Positions 35,601 to 43,784 are shown, counted from the first letter of the stretch. The stretch is DNA of 64,000 bases from Armatimonadota bacterium (GCA_025360125.1 JANYCU010000035.1:62001-126000), one strand, 5' to 3'. A program made the numbers and translations. Notes: generated by a model from the sequence alone, not told the origin.

Positions 35601-36287
35601 CTTGACCCGAACCGAGATATCTCGTCCGCCCGTAACAAACTTACCGCCCGGAATATTGGCGTTTGCGTACTGAACCGCGGTCAAAACATCGCTCACTCCA
35701 ACGCCATACTGAAGCAACTTATCTTTCTTGAGTCGAACTTGGATTTCGCGAACGTCACCGCCGCTGACGTCAACCGTAGCGACTCCGTTTACTTGGCTAA
35801 ATTTATCGACAATTTTGTCTTCGATCAGGTCTCGGAGCTGCTTACTAGAAAGCGTAGGGCTGCTCACGGCCAAGTTCAAAATCGGCTGGGCCGAGTTATC
35901 AAACTTAGTAACCGTTGGCTTCAAAGCATCTTTCGGCAAGCTGTTTGAAATCGAATCAACCTTGGTTCGAACGTCGTTGAGGGCAACGTCGGTCGAGACA
36001 CCAAGCTCAAGCGAAATAACCACCGCGGAAACGCCTTCTTGGGAAATACCCTGAACTTCGCGGATGCCGCTGACGCCCGAAACCGCTTCCTCAACCTTTC
36101 GGGTGATGAGTTGGTTAATATCGTCAGGACCAGCACCTGGGTAGGTGGTCTGAACGGTGATGGTGCCAAAGTTAACTTCCGGATTATTTTCCTTCCGCAT
36201 TCCTTTGAACGAGAGCGTTCCGATAAGGATCGCCGAGATGACGAGAATAAAGATCAGGACTGGACGAGAGAGGGCAAGTCGGGTCAT
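32679..36287 (-). CDS. RND efflux pump (AcrB/HAE1-like) with extra membrane insert
   Basis: Inner-membrane proton/drug antiporter of a tripartite pump. At 1202 residues it is about 150 longer than AcrB. TM1 is at 8-28; the porter domain follows; TM4 carries the proton-relay Asp pair in GVLVDDAIVVLENI (403-404); and the later GLVGKNAILLVDF carries the conserved Lys. After TM7 (about 535-553) there is an insert of about 120 residues with four further hydrophobic stretches (about 568-586, 592-611, 619-643, 650-670) before the porter domain resumes at FGFLPPTD (682-689). The gene starts 6 bases downstream of the MFP gene. Confidence 0.93.
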   Translation of the reverse strand: MTRLALSRPVLIFILVISAILIGTLSFKGMRKENNPEVNFGTITVQTTYPGAGPDDINQLITRKVEEAVSGVSGIREVQGISQEGVSAVVISLELGVSTDVALNDVRTKVDSISNSLPKDALKPTVTKFDNSAQPILNLAVSSPTLSSKQLRDLIEDKIVDKFSQVNGVATVDVSGGDVREIQVRLKKDKLLQYGVGVSDVLTAVQYANANIPGGKFVTGGRDISVRVKSDFTSVNMIKQIVVKVPDTSNPNAKAKQIPLTEVADVEDTIKERTRIARLNGDDTVALSVQKTKEGNTLEVNTAIKAMMPVLEKQFPIKFKTQYDESILVDESLNDVTFSLIFGIILVALIVYIFLHDLRGTLIVALAIPTCLFAAFIAMKAVGFTVNSLSMLGMSLAIGVLVDDAIVVLENIFRHLKLGEDPREAAINGRNEIGTAALAITLADVVVFLPVGFAGGIAGQFFKPLAITYVFAVLTSLFVSFTLTPLLASRWFRRGEDVEHSQGKFATAFENRFARFEQGYRRVLEWALSHRWFTFIAGNTVLISVFMLIAGSAAPDIRSAIKTTMPIQMVYLWLGIVSVGMGALMKGVVPKQVGWVTGVLGLVLAIGMAASGKLPDAKLAPVIAILLFLTLNGIVGSIWGLFKGFSMRPIWGGLLFGLVFPTIAVIGLGYGHWKKEPIFKFGFLPPTDAVQVRASIELPVGSSLAQTDAVARQVEAVFIKHPDIQFTLTEVGKQSGTAFGGDTSNSNFGQVTGKLFEKRSTIDKLSGNKEKLRDNKGNSIVADLTKAIGKIPGADVRIAGVSGFAFGRAVQIALRSDDRELLTRTAADIRDRLAGGAIPGILNPDVSVKSGKPELQIRPDYRKAADMNMDAASIGAAVRALYQGNDDNKLRVNGREYGVRVMLDYVDRDNPETLTMVPLRFNQGRPVYVGQLATLDEQPGLTAINRRDRAEEIQVTADLLPGFSNGVVAGDITKWVEKEHLVPANVKFKLLGEQDAQQREMVFLFTAFAIGIFSVYAVLAALYNNWLYPMIIQLAQPQAMVGALLALILTDNSFSVIGFLGVIALVGLVGKNAILLVDFTNTLRERGRNRHDAIVEAGPTRFRPIMMTTLALICGSLPVAIGLGRGSEFRQSIFIIVLGGIILSTLLTLVVIPCSYTIFDDLSNLFAKWMKKPMPFGGPDGFNPGSEILSHDESSAPVEVTS

Positions 36288-36292
36288 GGTTC

Positions 36293-37744
36293 TTATGCTC
36301 CCTTGGTGGCAGGAGCGACGCGAATTTTCATGCCGTCAACCAATGCGCCTTGCCCCTTCGAAATCACCTGAGCTCCACTCGTGAGGCCCTTTACTTCGAT
36401 CATGGTCCCCTTCTTGAGTGCAGTGGTTACCACCACCTTTTTGGCTTTGTTACCTTCGGCCACCATGATGTATTTGACCCCATCCCGATTAATGATCGAG
36501 TCTTCGCTGACCAACATCGCGCCTTTATCCTCGGCAAGGACGACCGAACCGTTGGCAAACATGCCTGGCTTGACCATGCCGTTGAGTTCATTAAATTGGA
36601 TGCGGATGTTGAAGAGACGTCCGACATTATCGCCTTGCGGACTCACCGCAAGAACTTTGCCTTGGAACTTCTTCCCAGGAACCGCGTCAACCGAAATGGA
36701 GACTGGAGTTCCAGCTAGAACTTGTCCGACCTTATCGCTCGGAACTTGTCCTTCAAAGTAGACTCCCATTCCCCCAACGAGTCGAGCAATCGGCGTTCCT
36801 GATGCAACAACAACACCTGCTTGCAGAGGCTTTCCGTAAATCCTTCCGGAGAAGGGCGCACGAATCGAAGTGTCCCGCAGGTTTTTCTCCGCTACTTCAA
36901 GTTGGGCTCTCGCTGAGCTAACTTGAGCCCGGGCACTATTCACCTGATCAACTAAGACGATATCGAGACCCTTTGAAGATTTGGCAGATTCCAGTGCCTG
37001 CTCGGCTTGTCTCACTGCTTCTCGCGAAGACTCAATGTCTTCGGGGCGCACTTGATTTTGGATCAGTTTTGCAGATTGCACTGCATTCTGATACTGGGTC
37101 ATAGCGTTCTCATAGTTATTGAGCGCGGTGTCGAGTTGAGATTCGGGCAAAGCACCTTCTTTAACCAGTCTTCGAACCCGTTCGAGGTTTTTCTTTGCGG
37201 TATCAAAATTGCTCTTGGCTGAAACCAGATTGTTTTCCGCTTGCTGCCTCTCTTCGGGTCGGGCACCGTTGAGAGACTTTTGAAGCTGCGCTTTTGCCGA
37301 GCGAAGGGCTGCTTCGGCTTGGTGTACGGCGGCGGTTGAACGGCGAGGAGTAAGTCGGGCGTTCGAAGTTGCCTGGGCCAATTGAGCCGAAGCACTGGCC
37401 AACGCAGCTCGGGCCTGTGCGGCTTGCTGAGCAATATTGGCCGAGTCCATTGTCGCGACGACTTGGCCTTGAGAAACCATATCGCCTTCTTTCACAGAAA
37501 CCGATTGAATCTTTCCTCCAACTTGCGCGCCAATCTGCACGTCGTCGCTGGTTACAATTTCACCGTTGACCTGAAGCAGATCTTGAATATCCTCGATCTT
37601 GATGGACGAAACCGACACTTCTCGTAACGGGTCGTTGACGACTTCCGAAGTCGTTTTCGCCGACTCCTGACTCTTACGATCAACACATCCGGACGCGCTA
37701 AGCGCGACCGCGAGTACCAAAATTCCAATTCCCAGATTCCTCAC
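36293..37744 (-). CDS. Efflux membrane-fusion lipoprotein (AcrA/HlyD-like)
   Basis: Periplasmic adaptor joining the RND pump to the TolC-like channel. The 483-residue protein begins with a lipoprotein signal ending LSASGC, so it is anchored by Cys. A split lipoyl domain (VGGKIQSVSVKEGDMVSQGQVVATMD, and IRAPFSGRIYG) encloses a long alpha-hairpin rich in Ala/Gln (about residues 110-285); a beta-barrel and membrane-proximal domain follow. The hairpin is longer than in AcrA, which suggests contact with a long outer-membrane channel. Its start overlaps the TolC stop by 4 bases. Confidence 0.93.
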   Translation of the reverse strand: MRNLGIGILVLAVALSASGCVDRKSQESAKTTSEVVNDPLREVSVSSIKIEDIQDLLQVNGEIVTSDDVQIGAQVGGKIQSVSVKEGDMVSQGQVVATMDSANIAQQAAQARAALASASAQLAQATSNARLTPRRSTAAVHQAEAALRSAKAQLQKSLNGARPEERQQAENNLVSAKSNFDTAKKNLERVRRLVKEGALPESQLDTALNNYENAMTQYQNAVQSAKLIQNQVRPEDIESSREAVRQAEQALESAKSSKGLDIVLVDQVNSARAQVSSARAQLEVAEKNLRDTSIRAPFSGRIYGKPLQAGVVVASGTPIARLVGGMGVYFEGQVPSDKVGQVLAGTPVSISVDAVPGKKFQGKVLAVSPQGDNVGRLFNIRIQFNELNGMVKPGMFANGSVVLAEDKGAMLVSEDSIINRDGVKYIMVAEGNKAKKVVVTTALKKGTMIEVKGLTSGAQVISKGQGALVDGMKIRVAPATKGA

Positions 37745-39063
37745 TTTTTCCCTTTCATCTCCGTTTCTAGTTGTCTCATTGCTTCTTCGATGTTGTCTGC
37801 GCCAACTGCTCTCTGCAGGTCGGCGTAAGCACCATAGTAGTCGTACATTGAGTTAATTAAATTGTTTTGGGCGTTGGCCCATTGCGTTTCCGCATCGATA
37901 ATTTCCAGCACTGTGCCTTCGCCAGCGTCCCTTCGAATTCTCGAAATGCGGACAACTTCCTTCGCCAGCTCGCTTTGCTCATTCGCTGCGGTTTGGCGAG
38001 ACAATGCGTTGGCCATATTCGATAGCGACGATCGCACTTCTTGAGAAATGCTGAGCTTCAGCAGGTCAAGATTGTTCTTGGTCTGGTTGATCGTCGCCTG
38101 GGTCTGAGCCATTTTCGCCCGAGCAACTCCCGAGTCGAACAGTGGGACCGAAAGGAGAATCATCGCCGTGTTCACTTCTCGCTGAGGATTCAATCCGACG
38201 GGATCGAGTGTTTGGTTGTTTTGTAACGTCATGTTCAGCGACGGCGCGCCAGACTGACCCGCATAAATCTTGGCCGCATTGAGCGCGACGACCGTGTTTT
38301 GTAATGAATGGGCTTCTGGTCGGTGGACCTGTCCTAACACCACAAGGCTATTTGTGGAACTCTGAACACCGGGTAAACCGCTCATGTCTTGTGGATCAAA
38401 ATCGGCGTCAATTGGACGGTTTATAGTAAGGTTCAAAAGCTGCTTTGACACTTCAAAGTTGTTCTCTGCATTGAGAACATCGGAATCCGCCGATGATTTT
38501 TGAGCTTGAAGTCGCTTCAAATCAATCAGAGCAATTGCCCCCGCCTTAAACTGCTTATCGGCCTGATCGACTCGGGCAATGATATTGACTCTTGATTGCA
38601 GAGCAATCAGAACCAATCCTTTGGCCCGGAGAACGTTCAAATAGGCTCGACGGGTACTTTGTTTAAGGTCATTTTCTGTAGCCTGCTTGGTATCTCGCGA
38701 TGCTTGAACTCCGGCTTTTGCCGCCTTCAAATTGGTTTTCCAAATGCCAACAATGTCAATCGGCATGGTCAACTGCGTGTACCAGGTGTTGGTATCAATG
38801 GGTGTAAACGTGATCGTTTGACCACCGAGAACTGCACTCGAACCATGGCCATATCGGAGGTATTGGTAGTAAGTGGTGACTTTCGGACCCAAGTTGCCTT
38901 TGGCTTCTCGAACCTTTTGCTCGTTTTGGCTGACTGTCTCTTGCGCGCTCTTCACGTTGTAAGAGTTCTGTAATGCCACGGTGACGGCCTGGTCCATCGT
39001 CAAGACATCGGCATTGCCAGGCAACATGGATAGGGCGATTGAAATTGCTTTAACTGTGATCAT
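37741..39063 (-). CDS. TolC-like outer-membrane efflux protein
   Basis: The exit duct of the tripartite pump, 440 residues. After a signal peptide it shows the OEP pattern: LTMDQAVTVALQNSYNVKSAQETV at the N-terminus, repeated long helices with Ala/Asn-rich heptads, and a second half beginning with RPEAHSLQNTVVALNAAK that repeats the first. It overlaps the AbrB-type regulator by 4 bases upstream and the MFP gene by 4 bases downstream, so the operon is tightly coupled. Confidence 0.9.
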   Translation of the reverse strand: MITVKAISIALSMLPGNADVLTMDQAVTVALQNSYNVKSAQETVSQNEQKVREAKGNLGPKVTTYYQYLRYGHGSSAVLGGQTITFTPIDTNTWYTQLTMPIDIVGIWKTNLKAAKAGVQASRDTKQATENDLKQSTRRAYLNVLRAKGLVLIALQSRVNIIARVDQADKQFKAGAIALIDLKRLQAQKSSADSDVLNAENNFEVSKQLLNLTINRPIDADFDPQDMSGLPGVQSSTNSLVVLGQVHRPEAHSLQNTVVALNAAKIYAGQSGAPSLNMTLQNNQTLDPVGLNPQREVNTAMILLSVPLFDSGVARAKMAQTQATINQTKNNLDLLKLSISQEVRSSLSNMANALSRQTAANEQSELAKEVVRISRIRRDAGEGTVLEIIDAETQWANAQNNLINSMYDYYGAYADLQRAVGADNIEEAMRQLETEMKGKK

Positions 39064-39314
39064 TCTTCCTCGGCTGCGATTCTCGCCTCGATTCGTTGGA
39101 CACTGGCGGAGAATTCGTCAAGAAAGTCGCGAACCGCGTCGATCTTGAAGATCATCAGACCTTCGTGGATAGGGTGTCGCATAAACAGAATTTTGTCTCC
39201 TGGTTCAATTCCTAGATCTTGGCGAGCTTCCGCGGGTATGACAACTTGCCCCCGCTCCCCAACCGTGGCGGAACCAAAGAAGGCCTCATCGAAATTCATG
39301 CACTTTTTAACCAT
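39060..39314 (-). CDS. AbrB/SpoVT-type transcription regulator
   Basis: An 84-residue swapped-hairpin DNA-binding protein. The AbrB core is SATVGERGQVVIPAEARQDLGIEPGDKILF (about residues 14-43), and the C-terminal helix could mediate multimerisation. ATG 39314 is chosen over an upstream in-frame start because a minus-strand TACATA (39327-39322) lies 7 bases before it, matching the leaderless pattern of the window. Two tandem ATGTATGA copies overlap this promoter. As first gene of the efflux operon it probably controls its own transcription. An antitoxin role is the usual alternative for AbrB proteins, but no toxin gene adjoins it. Confidence 0.85.
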   Translation of the reverse strand: MVKKCMNFDEAFFGSATVGERGQVVIPAEARQDLGIEPGDKILFMRHPIHEGLMIFKIDAVRDFLDEFSASVQRIEARIAAEEE

Positions 39315-39322
39315 AATCGAAT

Positions 39323-39339
39323 ATGTATGAAATGTATGA
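39323..39339. promoter_or_regulatory. Tandem ATGTATGA repeats over the abrB-efflux promoter
   Basis: ATGTATGA at 39323-39330 and 39332-39339, spaced 9 bp start to start, overlap the proposed -10 of the regulator gene. This is a likely operator for the AbrB-type protein encoded next to it. Confidence 0.5.
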
Positions 39340-39456
39340 TAGCTCAGCAAACAGAGAAATTGCTACACTGATCTACGAAATCCCTATCAACCACGTTGCA
39401 GAATTCATGCCAAAAAGTGACTAAATTGAGCGGCAAGGAGCAAATCTAGACAAAAA

Positions 39457-39487
39457 AATCGCCTCGTCCTACTGGAGCGAGGCGATT
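39457..39487 (-). terminator. Rho-independent terminator of rplU-rpmA
   Basis: A 10-bp stem (39457-39466 with 39478-39487) and, on the minus strand, a run of seven T (plus-strand A 39452-39458). It lies 19 bases after the rpmA stop. Confidence 0.9.
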
Positions 39488-39505
39488 CTAATTGATTTTT
39501 AAAAC

Positions 39506-39769
39506 TTAAGCTGAGATTTGCTCGGCGTAAACCGCGATTCGTCGCTTGTTCTTCGGTCCTTCAAACTTTACTTGACCATCGATCAAAGAATAGATCGTGT
39601 GGTCTCGGCCGATGCCGACATTTGGACCTGGGTGAAATTGGGTACCGCGCTGTCGAACGATGATGGCACCTGGCTTGACAATTTCGCCGCCGTACTTCTT
39701 GATTCCCAGTCGTTGCGAATTACTATCGCGACCGTTCCGTGTTGATCCTTGACCTTTTTTATGTGCCAT
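39506..39769 (-). CDS. rpmA: 50S ribosomal protein L27
   Basis: An 87-residue L27. It begins [29 protein letters not shown] and contains [23 protein letters not shown], both diagnostic. L27 lies near the peptidyl-transferase centre. There is no N-terminal extension of the kind cleaved in Firmicutes. It follows rplU by 3 bases in the usual rplU-rpmA order, without the small protease gene found between them in Firmicutes. Confidence 0.97.
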   Translation of the reverse strand: MAHKKGQGSTRNGRDSNSQRLGIKKYGGEIVKPGAIIVRQRGTQFHPGPNVGIGRDHTIYSLIDGQVKFEGPKNKRRIAVYAEQISA

Positions 39770-39772
39770 TTA

Positions 39773-40090
39773 TTAGCTTCCTACCACCACATCGGTGACT
39801 TTCAAGTGAGTCTCTGGCTGACGGTGTCCCCATCGCTTTCGCTCGTTTTTCTTTGGCTTATAGTTAAAAGCGTTAATTTTCTTGGCTTTGCCTTGGCGAA
39901 CAATCTCGCCGACAACCTTAGCACCCTTGATGAATGGGCTACCAATTTTCGTTTTGCCACCGTCAACGACTGCAACGACTTCTGTCAGTTCAACCGTTGA
40001 ACCAACTTCGCCTTCTAGCTTCTCGATGATCAAAACATCGCCCTTTCCTGCGGTGTATTGCTTTCCACCAGTCTTTACGATTGCATTCAT
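39773..40090 (-). CDS. rplU: 50S ribosomal protein L21
   Basis: 105 residues, normal length. It has the L21 features IVKTGGKQYTAGKGDVLIIEKLEGEVGS and the basic C-terminal YKPKKNERKRWGHRQPETHLKVT. It is the first gene of the two-gene ribosomal operon. GGAG lies 9 bases before the ATG, so it has a normal ribosome site, unlike many genes here. The promoter is probably within 40150-40240 but is not clear. Confidence 0.97.
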   Translation of the reverse strand: MNAIVKTGGKQYTAGKGDVLIIEKLEGEVGSTVELTEVVAVVDGGKTKIGSPFIKGAKVVGEIVRQGKAKKINAFNYKPKKNERKRWGHRQPETHLKVTDVVVGS

Positions 40091-40285
40091 TTTCTAAAAC
40101 TCCAGTCACATTAGCGTTGACTAGGCGCAATTGGAAATTATGGCAAGAATCGCCAAGAAATTTCTACTCCCAACGGGTAAATAAATCCGCTGACACGGGG
40201 GTCACCCGCGTGAAGAATTAATATTCTACCCAAAAAATTGAACATTGACGTCAAAATCCCAGTCACTTGCATTATCCTGATGGTT

Positions 40286-42034
40286 ATGTCGCGTTGGATT
40301 GGCCTCCTTTTTGTCCTTACTTCGATCTTCCTTTGCTCGTGTTCGAGCCCAAATCAAGCTACGGGCCTTACCTATGTAACCGACTGGTCCCATCGTCTCA
40401 CTTCGGGTGAGATAACTGGTACCTCGCAGAAAGTCAACATTCTTGACAGCGCGGGATTGCCAGTCACCACCGTCATTTTGCAAAATGTCGCCGCACCCGT
40501 CGAAACCTCAAATATCGACTTGCCAAACGGCACCTACCTTCTTCAAGTCCAACTCTTTTCATCACCAAATGCCGCTGGCACGATGACTGGCGTAATGGAA
40601 GTTCCTCTCACGGTAGCAAACAACCGACCCATGATTCGAAGCATGGTTGGTGATGCAGTCGACGGAATTACCATTGGTCCCGACCAGGCAACGATGCAGG
40701 TCGGACGAGGACAACAATTCCGAGCATTTGGTATCAATTCCTCAGCACAGAAGACCTTTATCACGCCCGACTCTCTCACATGGTCCGTCCTAGGCGGTGT
40801 CGGCACCGTAACCACTGACGGAAACTTTACTTCAACTGCAATCGGCACCGGAACAGTTCGCGCCCTTTATACCAATGGACGAATCGGATCCGCTCAAGTA
40901 ACCGGAACCCCGCCAACGACAACTCACGGAAAGTGGACAATCCTGGTCTACATGAACGCAGCCAATGACTTGCAGCAATTCTCGGTACTAAACATGAATC
41001 AAATCGAGCGTGTTGCCAGCAACCCTGATGTCCGATTCGTGGTCCAGTGGAAGCAGTTCCCGGCACAATTCTCCGGTGGGACCTTTAACGGTACTCGGCG
41101 ATATTTGGCTAGTTCCGATTTTAGCAACAACATTAATTCGACTCTTCTTCAAGACATGGGGACCTCAGTCGATATGGGTTCCACTCAAACTCTTCACGAG
41201 TTTGTCACTTGGGGCAAAGCCAACTTCCCTGCCGATCACTATTGTTTGATCGTGTGGAACCACGGAAACGGGTGGCGAAGATCCCTCTCAAATCTTGATC
41301 TCACTCGTGCCGTCTCGTACGACGATGAAAAAGGAACTTCGATCCAAATTTGGGACCTCAATCAGGCGCTCGGATCTGAACATTTCGACATGATTTCATG
41401 GGACGCTAGCCTCATGCAAATGATGGAAGTTGCCTACGAAATCAAAGACAACACGGATTACATTATCGGTAGCGAAGAGAGCCCCCCCGCTGAAGGCCTC
41501 CCGTATGATCTCGTCTTTGCCCCTTTCAGGGATAATCCTACGGATACACCCAAAAACCTATCCAAATCCTTCGTGGACGGGATGTTAGCGGTGACCGCAT
41601 ACAACAGCAAAAAGATCACCCAAAGCGTCATCGATACGTCCAAAATTTCGGCTTTGGCGACCGCCATCAGCACCCTGGGTACTGAGCTAAAGAATAATTC
41701 GGTCAGCCTAACCGCCGATATTCAGGCCGCACGTAGCGCGACTCAGGCTTACAGCCCAACATCAGTTCGCGTCTATCGAGACATTACCGACCTGTGCTTG
41801 CATATCGAGTCGAATACCGCGATTGGTTCAGTCCTTACTGCGTCGTCCGCAGTGCGAACCGCATTAAGCAACGCAGTGGTATGGGAAGGGCATAACTCAA
41901 ACTCTCCGAACAGTCACGGACTTTCGATTGACTTCTCTTCAGGATCGACCTTCGCTGCTTCATCCAGCGACTACGCACTCATGAAAATGGCGCTGTCGAC
42001 ACAATGGGATGAGTTCTTAACTATCGCCCCATAA
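40286..42034 (+). CDS. Clostripain-family (C11) lipoprotein with Ser at the catalytic Cys position
   Basis: 582 residues. The signal ends SIFLCSCSS, a lipobox, so it is an exported lipoprotein. The N-terminal part is beta-rich (a Big-like domain around FGINSSAQKTFITPDSLTWSVLGGVGTVT). The C11 peptidase domain begins WTILVYMNAANDLQQ. The catalytic His is kept in VWNHGNGWR (His326), but the nucleophile motif, normally DaClM, reads WDASLMQMMEVAYE, giving Ser375 (AGC, 41408-41410). ATG 40286 is chosen for the signal peptide; ATG 40280 and TTG 40238 are in frame. TTGACG (40245-40250) and CATTAT (40270-40275) may be the promoter. Confidence 0.85.
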   Translation: MSRWIGLLFVLTSIFLCSCSSPNQATGLTYVTDWSHRLTSGEITGTSQKVNILDSAGLPVTTVILQNVAAPVETSNIDLPNGTYLLQVQLFSSPNAAGTMTGVMEVPLTVANNRPMIRSMVGDAVDGITIGPDQATMQVGRGQQFRAFGINSSAQKTFITPDSLTWSVLGGVGTVTTDGNFTSTAIGTGTVRALYTNGRIGSAQVTGTPPTTTHGKWTILVYMNAANDLQQFSVLNMNQIERVASNPDVRFVVQWKQFPAQFSGGTFNGTRRYLASSDFSNNINSTLLQDMGTSVDMGSTQTLHEFVTWGKANFPADHYCLIVWNHGNGWRRSLSNLDLTRAVSYDDEKGTSIQIWDLNQALGSEHFDMISWDASLMQMMEVAYEIKDNTDYIIGSEESPPAEGLPYDLVFAPFRDNPTDTPKNLSKSFVDGMLAVTAYNSKKITQSVIDTSKISALATAISTLGTELKNNSVSLTADIQAARSATQAYSPTSVRVYRDITDLCLHIESNTAIGSVLTASSAVRTALSNAVVWEGHNSNSPNSHGLSIDFSSGSTFAASSSDYALMKMALSTQWDEFLTIAP

Positions 42035-42039
42035 AAAAT

Positions 42040-42062
42040 GGGCCCGCAACTAAGGCGGGCCC
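42040..42062. terminator. Hairpin after the C11 gene; T-run on the minus strand
   Basis: An 8-bp stem GGGCCCGC (42040-42047) / GCGGGCCC (42055-42062) follows the C11 stop. The A-run at 42033-42038 makes it a classic terminator only for minus-strand RNA, so something may be transcribed leftward through 42063-42290. Confidence 0.7.
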
Positions 42063-42290
42063 GATGGGCTTGGAGGGTTTATGGTCACCGGACTCTTATT
42101 GGGGGATAGGATCGGTCCGGTTCTTGCTTGTCTCTCTAGTGAAGTCACCTTCACCGACTGACAAGTTTGATGTTCCGCGAAACCTGTGCCAAATACCCTG
42201 TTGGGATACGGGGATCGGGCTAAGGACCTGAAAAGCGGTCAATTTACGAGGCTGCAACCGGCAAATGACAATCGCCCACAAACAAAAAGA
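42063..42290. ncRNA. Candidate structured RNA between two terminators
   Basis: No convincing protein frame. Two stems are visible: ACCGGAC (42087-42093) with GTCCGGT (42115-42121), and a nested hairpin CTTGTC (42127-42132) / GACAAG (42160-42165) holding GTGAAG (42139-42144) / CTTCAC (42149-42154). A terminator bounds each side, at 42040-42062 and 42291-42309. It does not match 6S, SRP, tmRNA or a riboswitch that I can recall. Direction is uncertain; minus is favoured by the left terminator. Confidence 0.35.
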
Positions 42291-42309
42291 CCCCGCCGAT
42301 GTGGCGGGG
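42291..42309 (-). terminator. Flagellin terminator
   Basis: Stem CCCCGCC (42291-42297) / GGCGGGG (42303-42309) with a 5-base loop. On the minus strand it is followed by TCTTTTTG. The plus side is also T-rich, so it may work both ways. It lies about 33 bases past the flagellin stop. Confidence 0.82.
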
Positions 42310-42341
42310 CTTTGGTCTTTGTCTTTGTCTTTCGAGTGATA

Positions 42342-43766
42342 TTACTTGAGCAATGAGAGCACTGCTTGGCCGGACTGGTTAGCCTGGCTGAGCATTGCCA
42401 TGCCAGCTTGCTGCATGACTTGCCACTTCGTGTAAGTTGTCATCTCTTGAGCGACGTCGAGGTCTCGGATTGAGCTTTCGGAGTTCGAAAGGTTCTCTTT
42501 CATGCTCGCCAATGTTCGGTTGTTTGATTCCAAAACGTTTCGTTGGAAGTTACCGATTCGGCCCCGCATTTGGCTGACTTCATCAATTGCTTTGTCGATG
42601 ACCGCAAGAGCAGCACTCGCACCAGCCGAAGTCGATACATCGATGGCTGCAAGGCTAGACGTGGTCGATGAAACTCCTGATCCCAGTTGTCCTGCACTCA
42701 TATTACGGAGCGCAAGGTTCGCCGTTGTGTTAGCCAAGAATCCAATTTGGAAGCTTGAGTCTTGAGCGATAACTTGTCCCATCAACTGGGTGTTAACCGC
42801 GTTGCCACCAGTGGTAATCGTCAACTTGTTACCGTTACTATCAGTCAGCGATAGACCGTCGGCACCAGCCGCACCACCAGTATAGAGAACGCTTTGTCCG
42901 CCCATCAAAACGGTTGCTGTTGCGTTGGATCCTGTAACCGATGCCGAAGTGTTCGCTGCAGACGAGACCGCACCAGATGTATCAACAAAGTTGATTGATC
43001 GGTTCGTACCCGTTTGAGTCTGAGTAAAGATCAATTGGTTACCCGCAGTAAATGATGCAGTGACGCCAGTTTGACCAGAAGCTGCGTTAAGCATGGATGC
43101 AATGCTTGCACCAGATGTTCCTGCAGTAACGGTGAAGCTGACACCATTGACACTGATCGAACCAGAGGCGGCTGCACCAGCAGTCAACAAGGCGGTTGCC
43201 GTGTAAAGTGCTGCAGTTGCGACGACTGTTTGGTTGATCGTGACAAGACCAGTTTGAGTGATTGTAGCGTTGTTCGCAGTACCGCCGAAGCTAAATCCTG
43301 CAACCTTTGAAGTGTTCGAAATTTGGGTTGTTACACCAGCGGAACCGTCGAGGAGCTTTCGACCCGAGTAAGTTACCGATGATGAGATTCGATTGATCGA
43401 AGTGATAATCGAGCTGATTTGATCTTGGTTAGCCGCAAGTTGAGTTGCAGTTAAAGTGGCTGAGTTACCGGATGCGATCGAGAGGCCCCGAGCATCGTCA
43501 AGAAGCTGGTTCATTTCTCCAAGCGCATTTTCTGCGGTCTTGGCGAAGTTCATCGCTTCTGTGTTGTTTCGCATGGCCGAATCCATGGAGCTGATTTGTG
43601 ATCGGAAAAGTTCGGATGAGATGAGACCAGCAGGATCGTCAGAAGCATCTGCAATTCGCAGACCTTTTGAGAGTCGGCCCATTGATTTGGACATATTTGC
43701 TGACACGTTTGATACGCTGTTGTAAGCGCCCAAAGCTTCTACGTTTGTGTTTATTCGAAATGACAT
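42342..43766 (-). CDS. Flagellin
   Basis: Structural protein of the flagellar filament, 474 residues. The conserved ends are present: MSFRINTNVEALGAY and LSKGLRIADASDDPAGL at the N-terminus, and DVAQEMTTYTKWQVMQQAGMAMLSQANQ at the C-terminus. The middle (about 170-330) is a Thr/Ala/Ser/Gly-rich variable domain. ATG 43766 has GGAAGG upstream; a longer frame would add an unrelated N-terminus. No other flagellar gene is in the window. The upstream minus sequence GGTCGATA (43792-43785) resembles a sigma-28 -10 element. Confidence 0.95.
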   Translation of the reverse strand: MSFRINTNVEALGAYNSVSNVSANMSKSMGRLSKGLRIADASDDPAGLISSELFRSQISSMDSAMRNNTEAMNFAKTAENALGEMNQLLDDARGLSIASGNSATLTATQLAANQDQISSIITSINRISSSVTYSGRKLLDGSAGVTTQISNTSKVAGFSFGGTANNATITQTGLVTINQTVVATAALYTATALLTAGAAASGSISVNGVSFTVTAGTSGASIASMLNAASGQTGVTASFTAGNQLIFTQTQTGTNRSINFVDTSGAVSSAANTSASVTGSNATATVLMGGQSVLYTGGAAGADGLSLTDSNGNKLTITTGGNAVNTQLMGQVIAQDSSFQIGFLANTTANLALRNMSAGQLGSGVSSTTSSLAAIDVSTSAGASAALAVIDKAIDEVSQMRGRIGNFQRNVLESNNRTLASMKENLSNSESSIRDLDVAQEMTTYTKWQVMQQAGMAMLSQANQSGQAVLSLLK

Positions 43767-43784
43767 TTTTGACCTTCCATTGTC

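Noticed and set aside
40238-40285. TTG 40238 as start of the C11 lipoprotein
   Set aside because: It would add an N-terminus before the signal peptide and lies upstream of the candidate promoter; ATG 40286 gives a proper lipoprotein signal.
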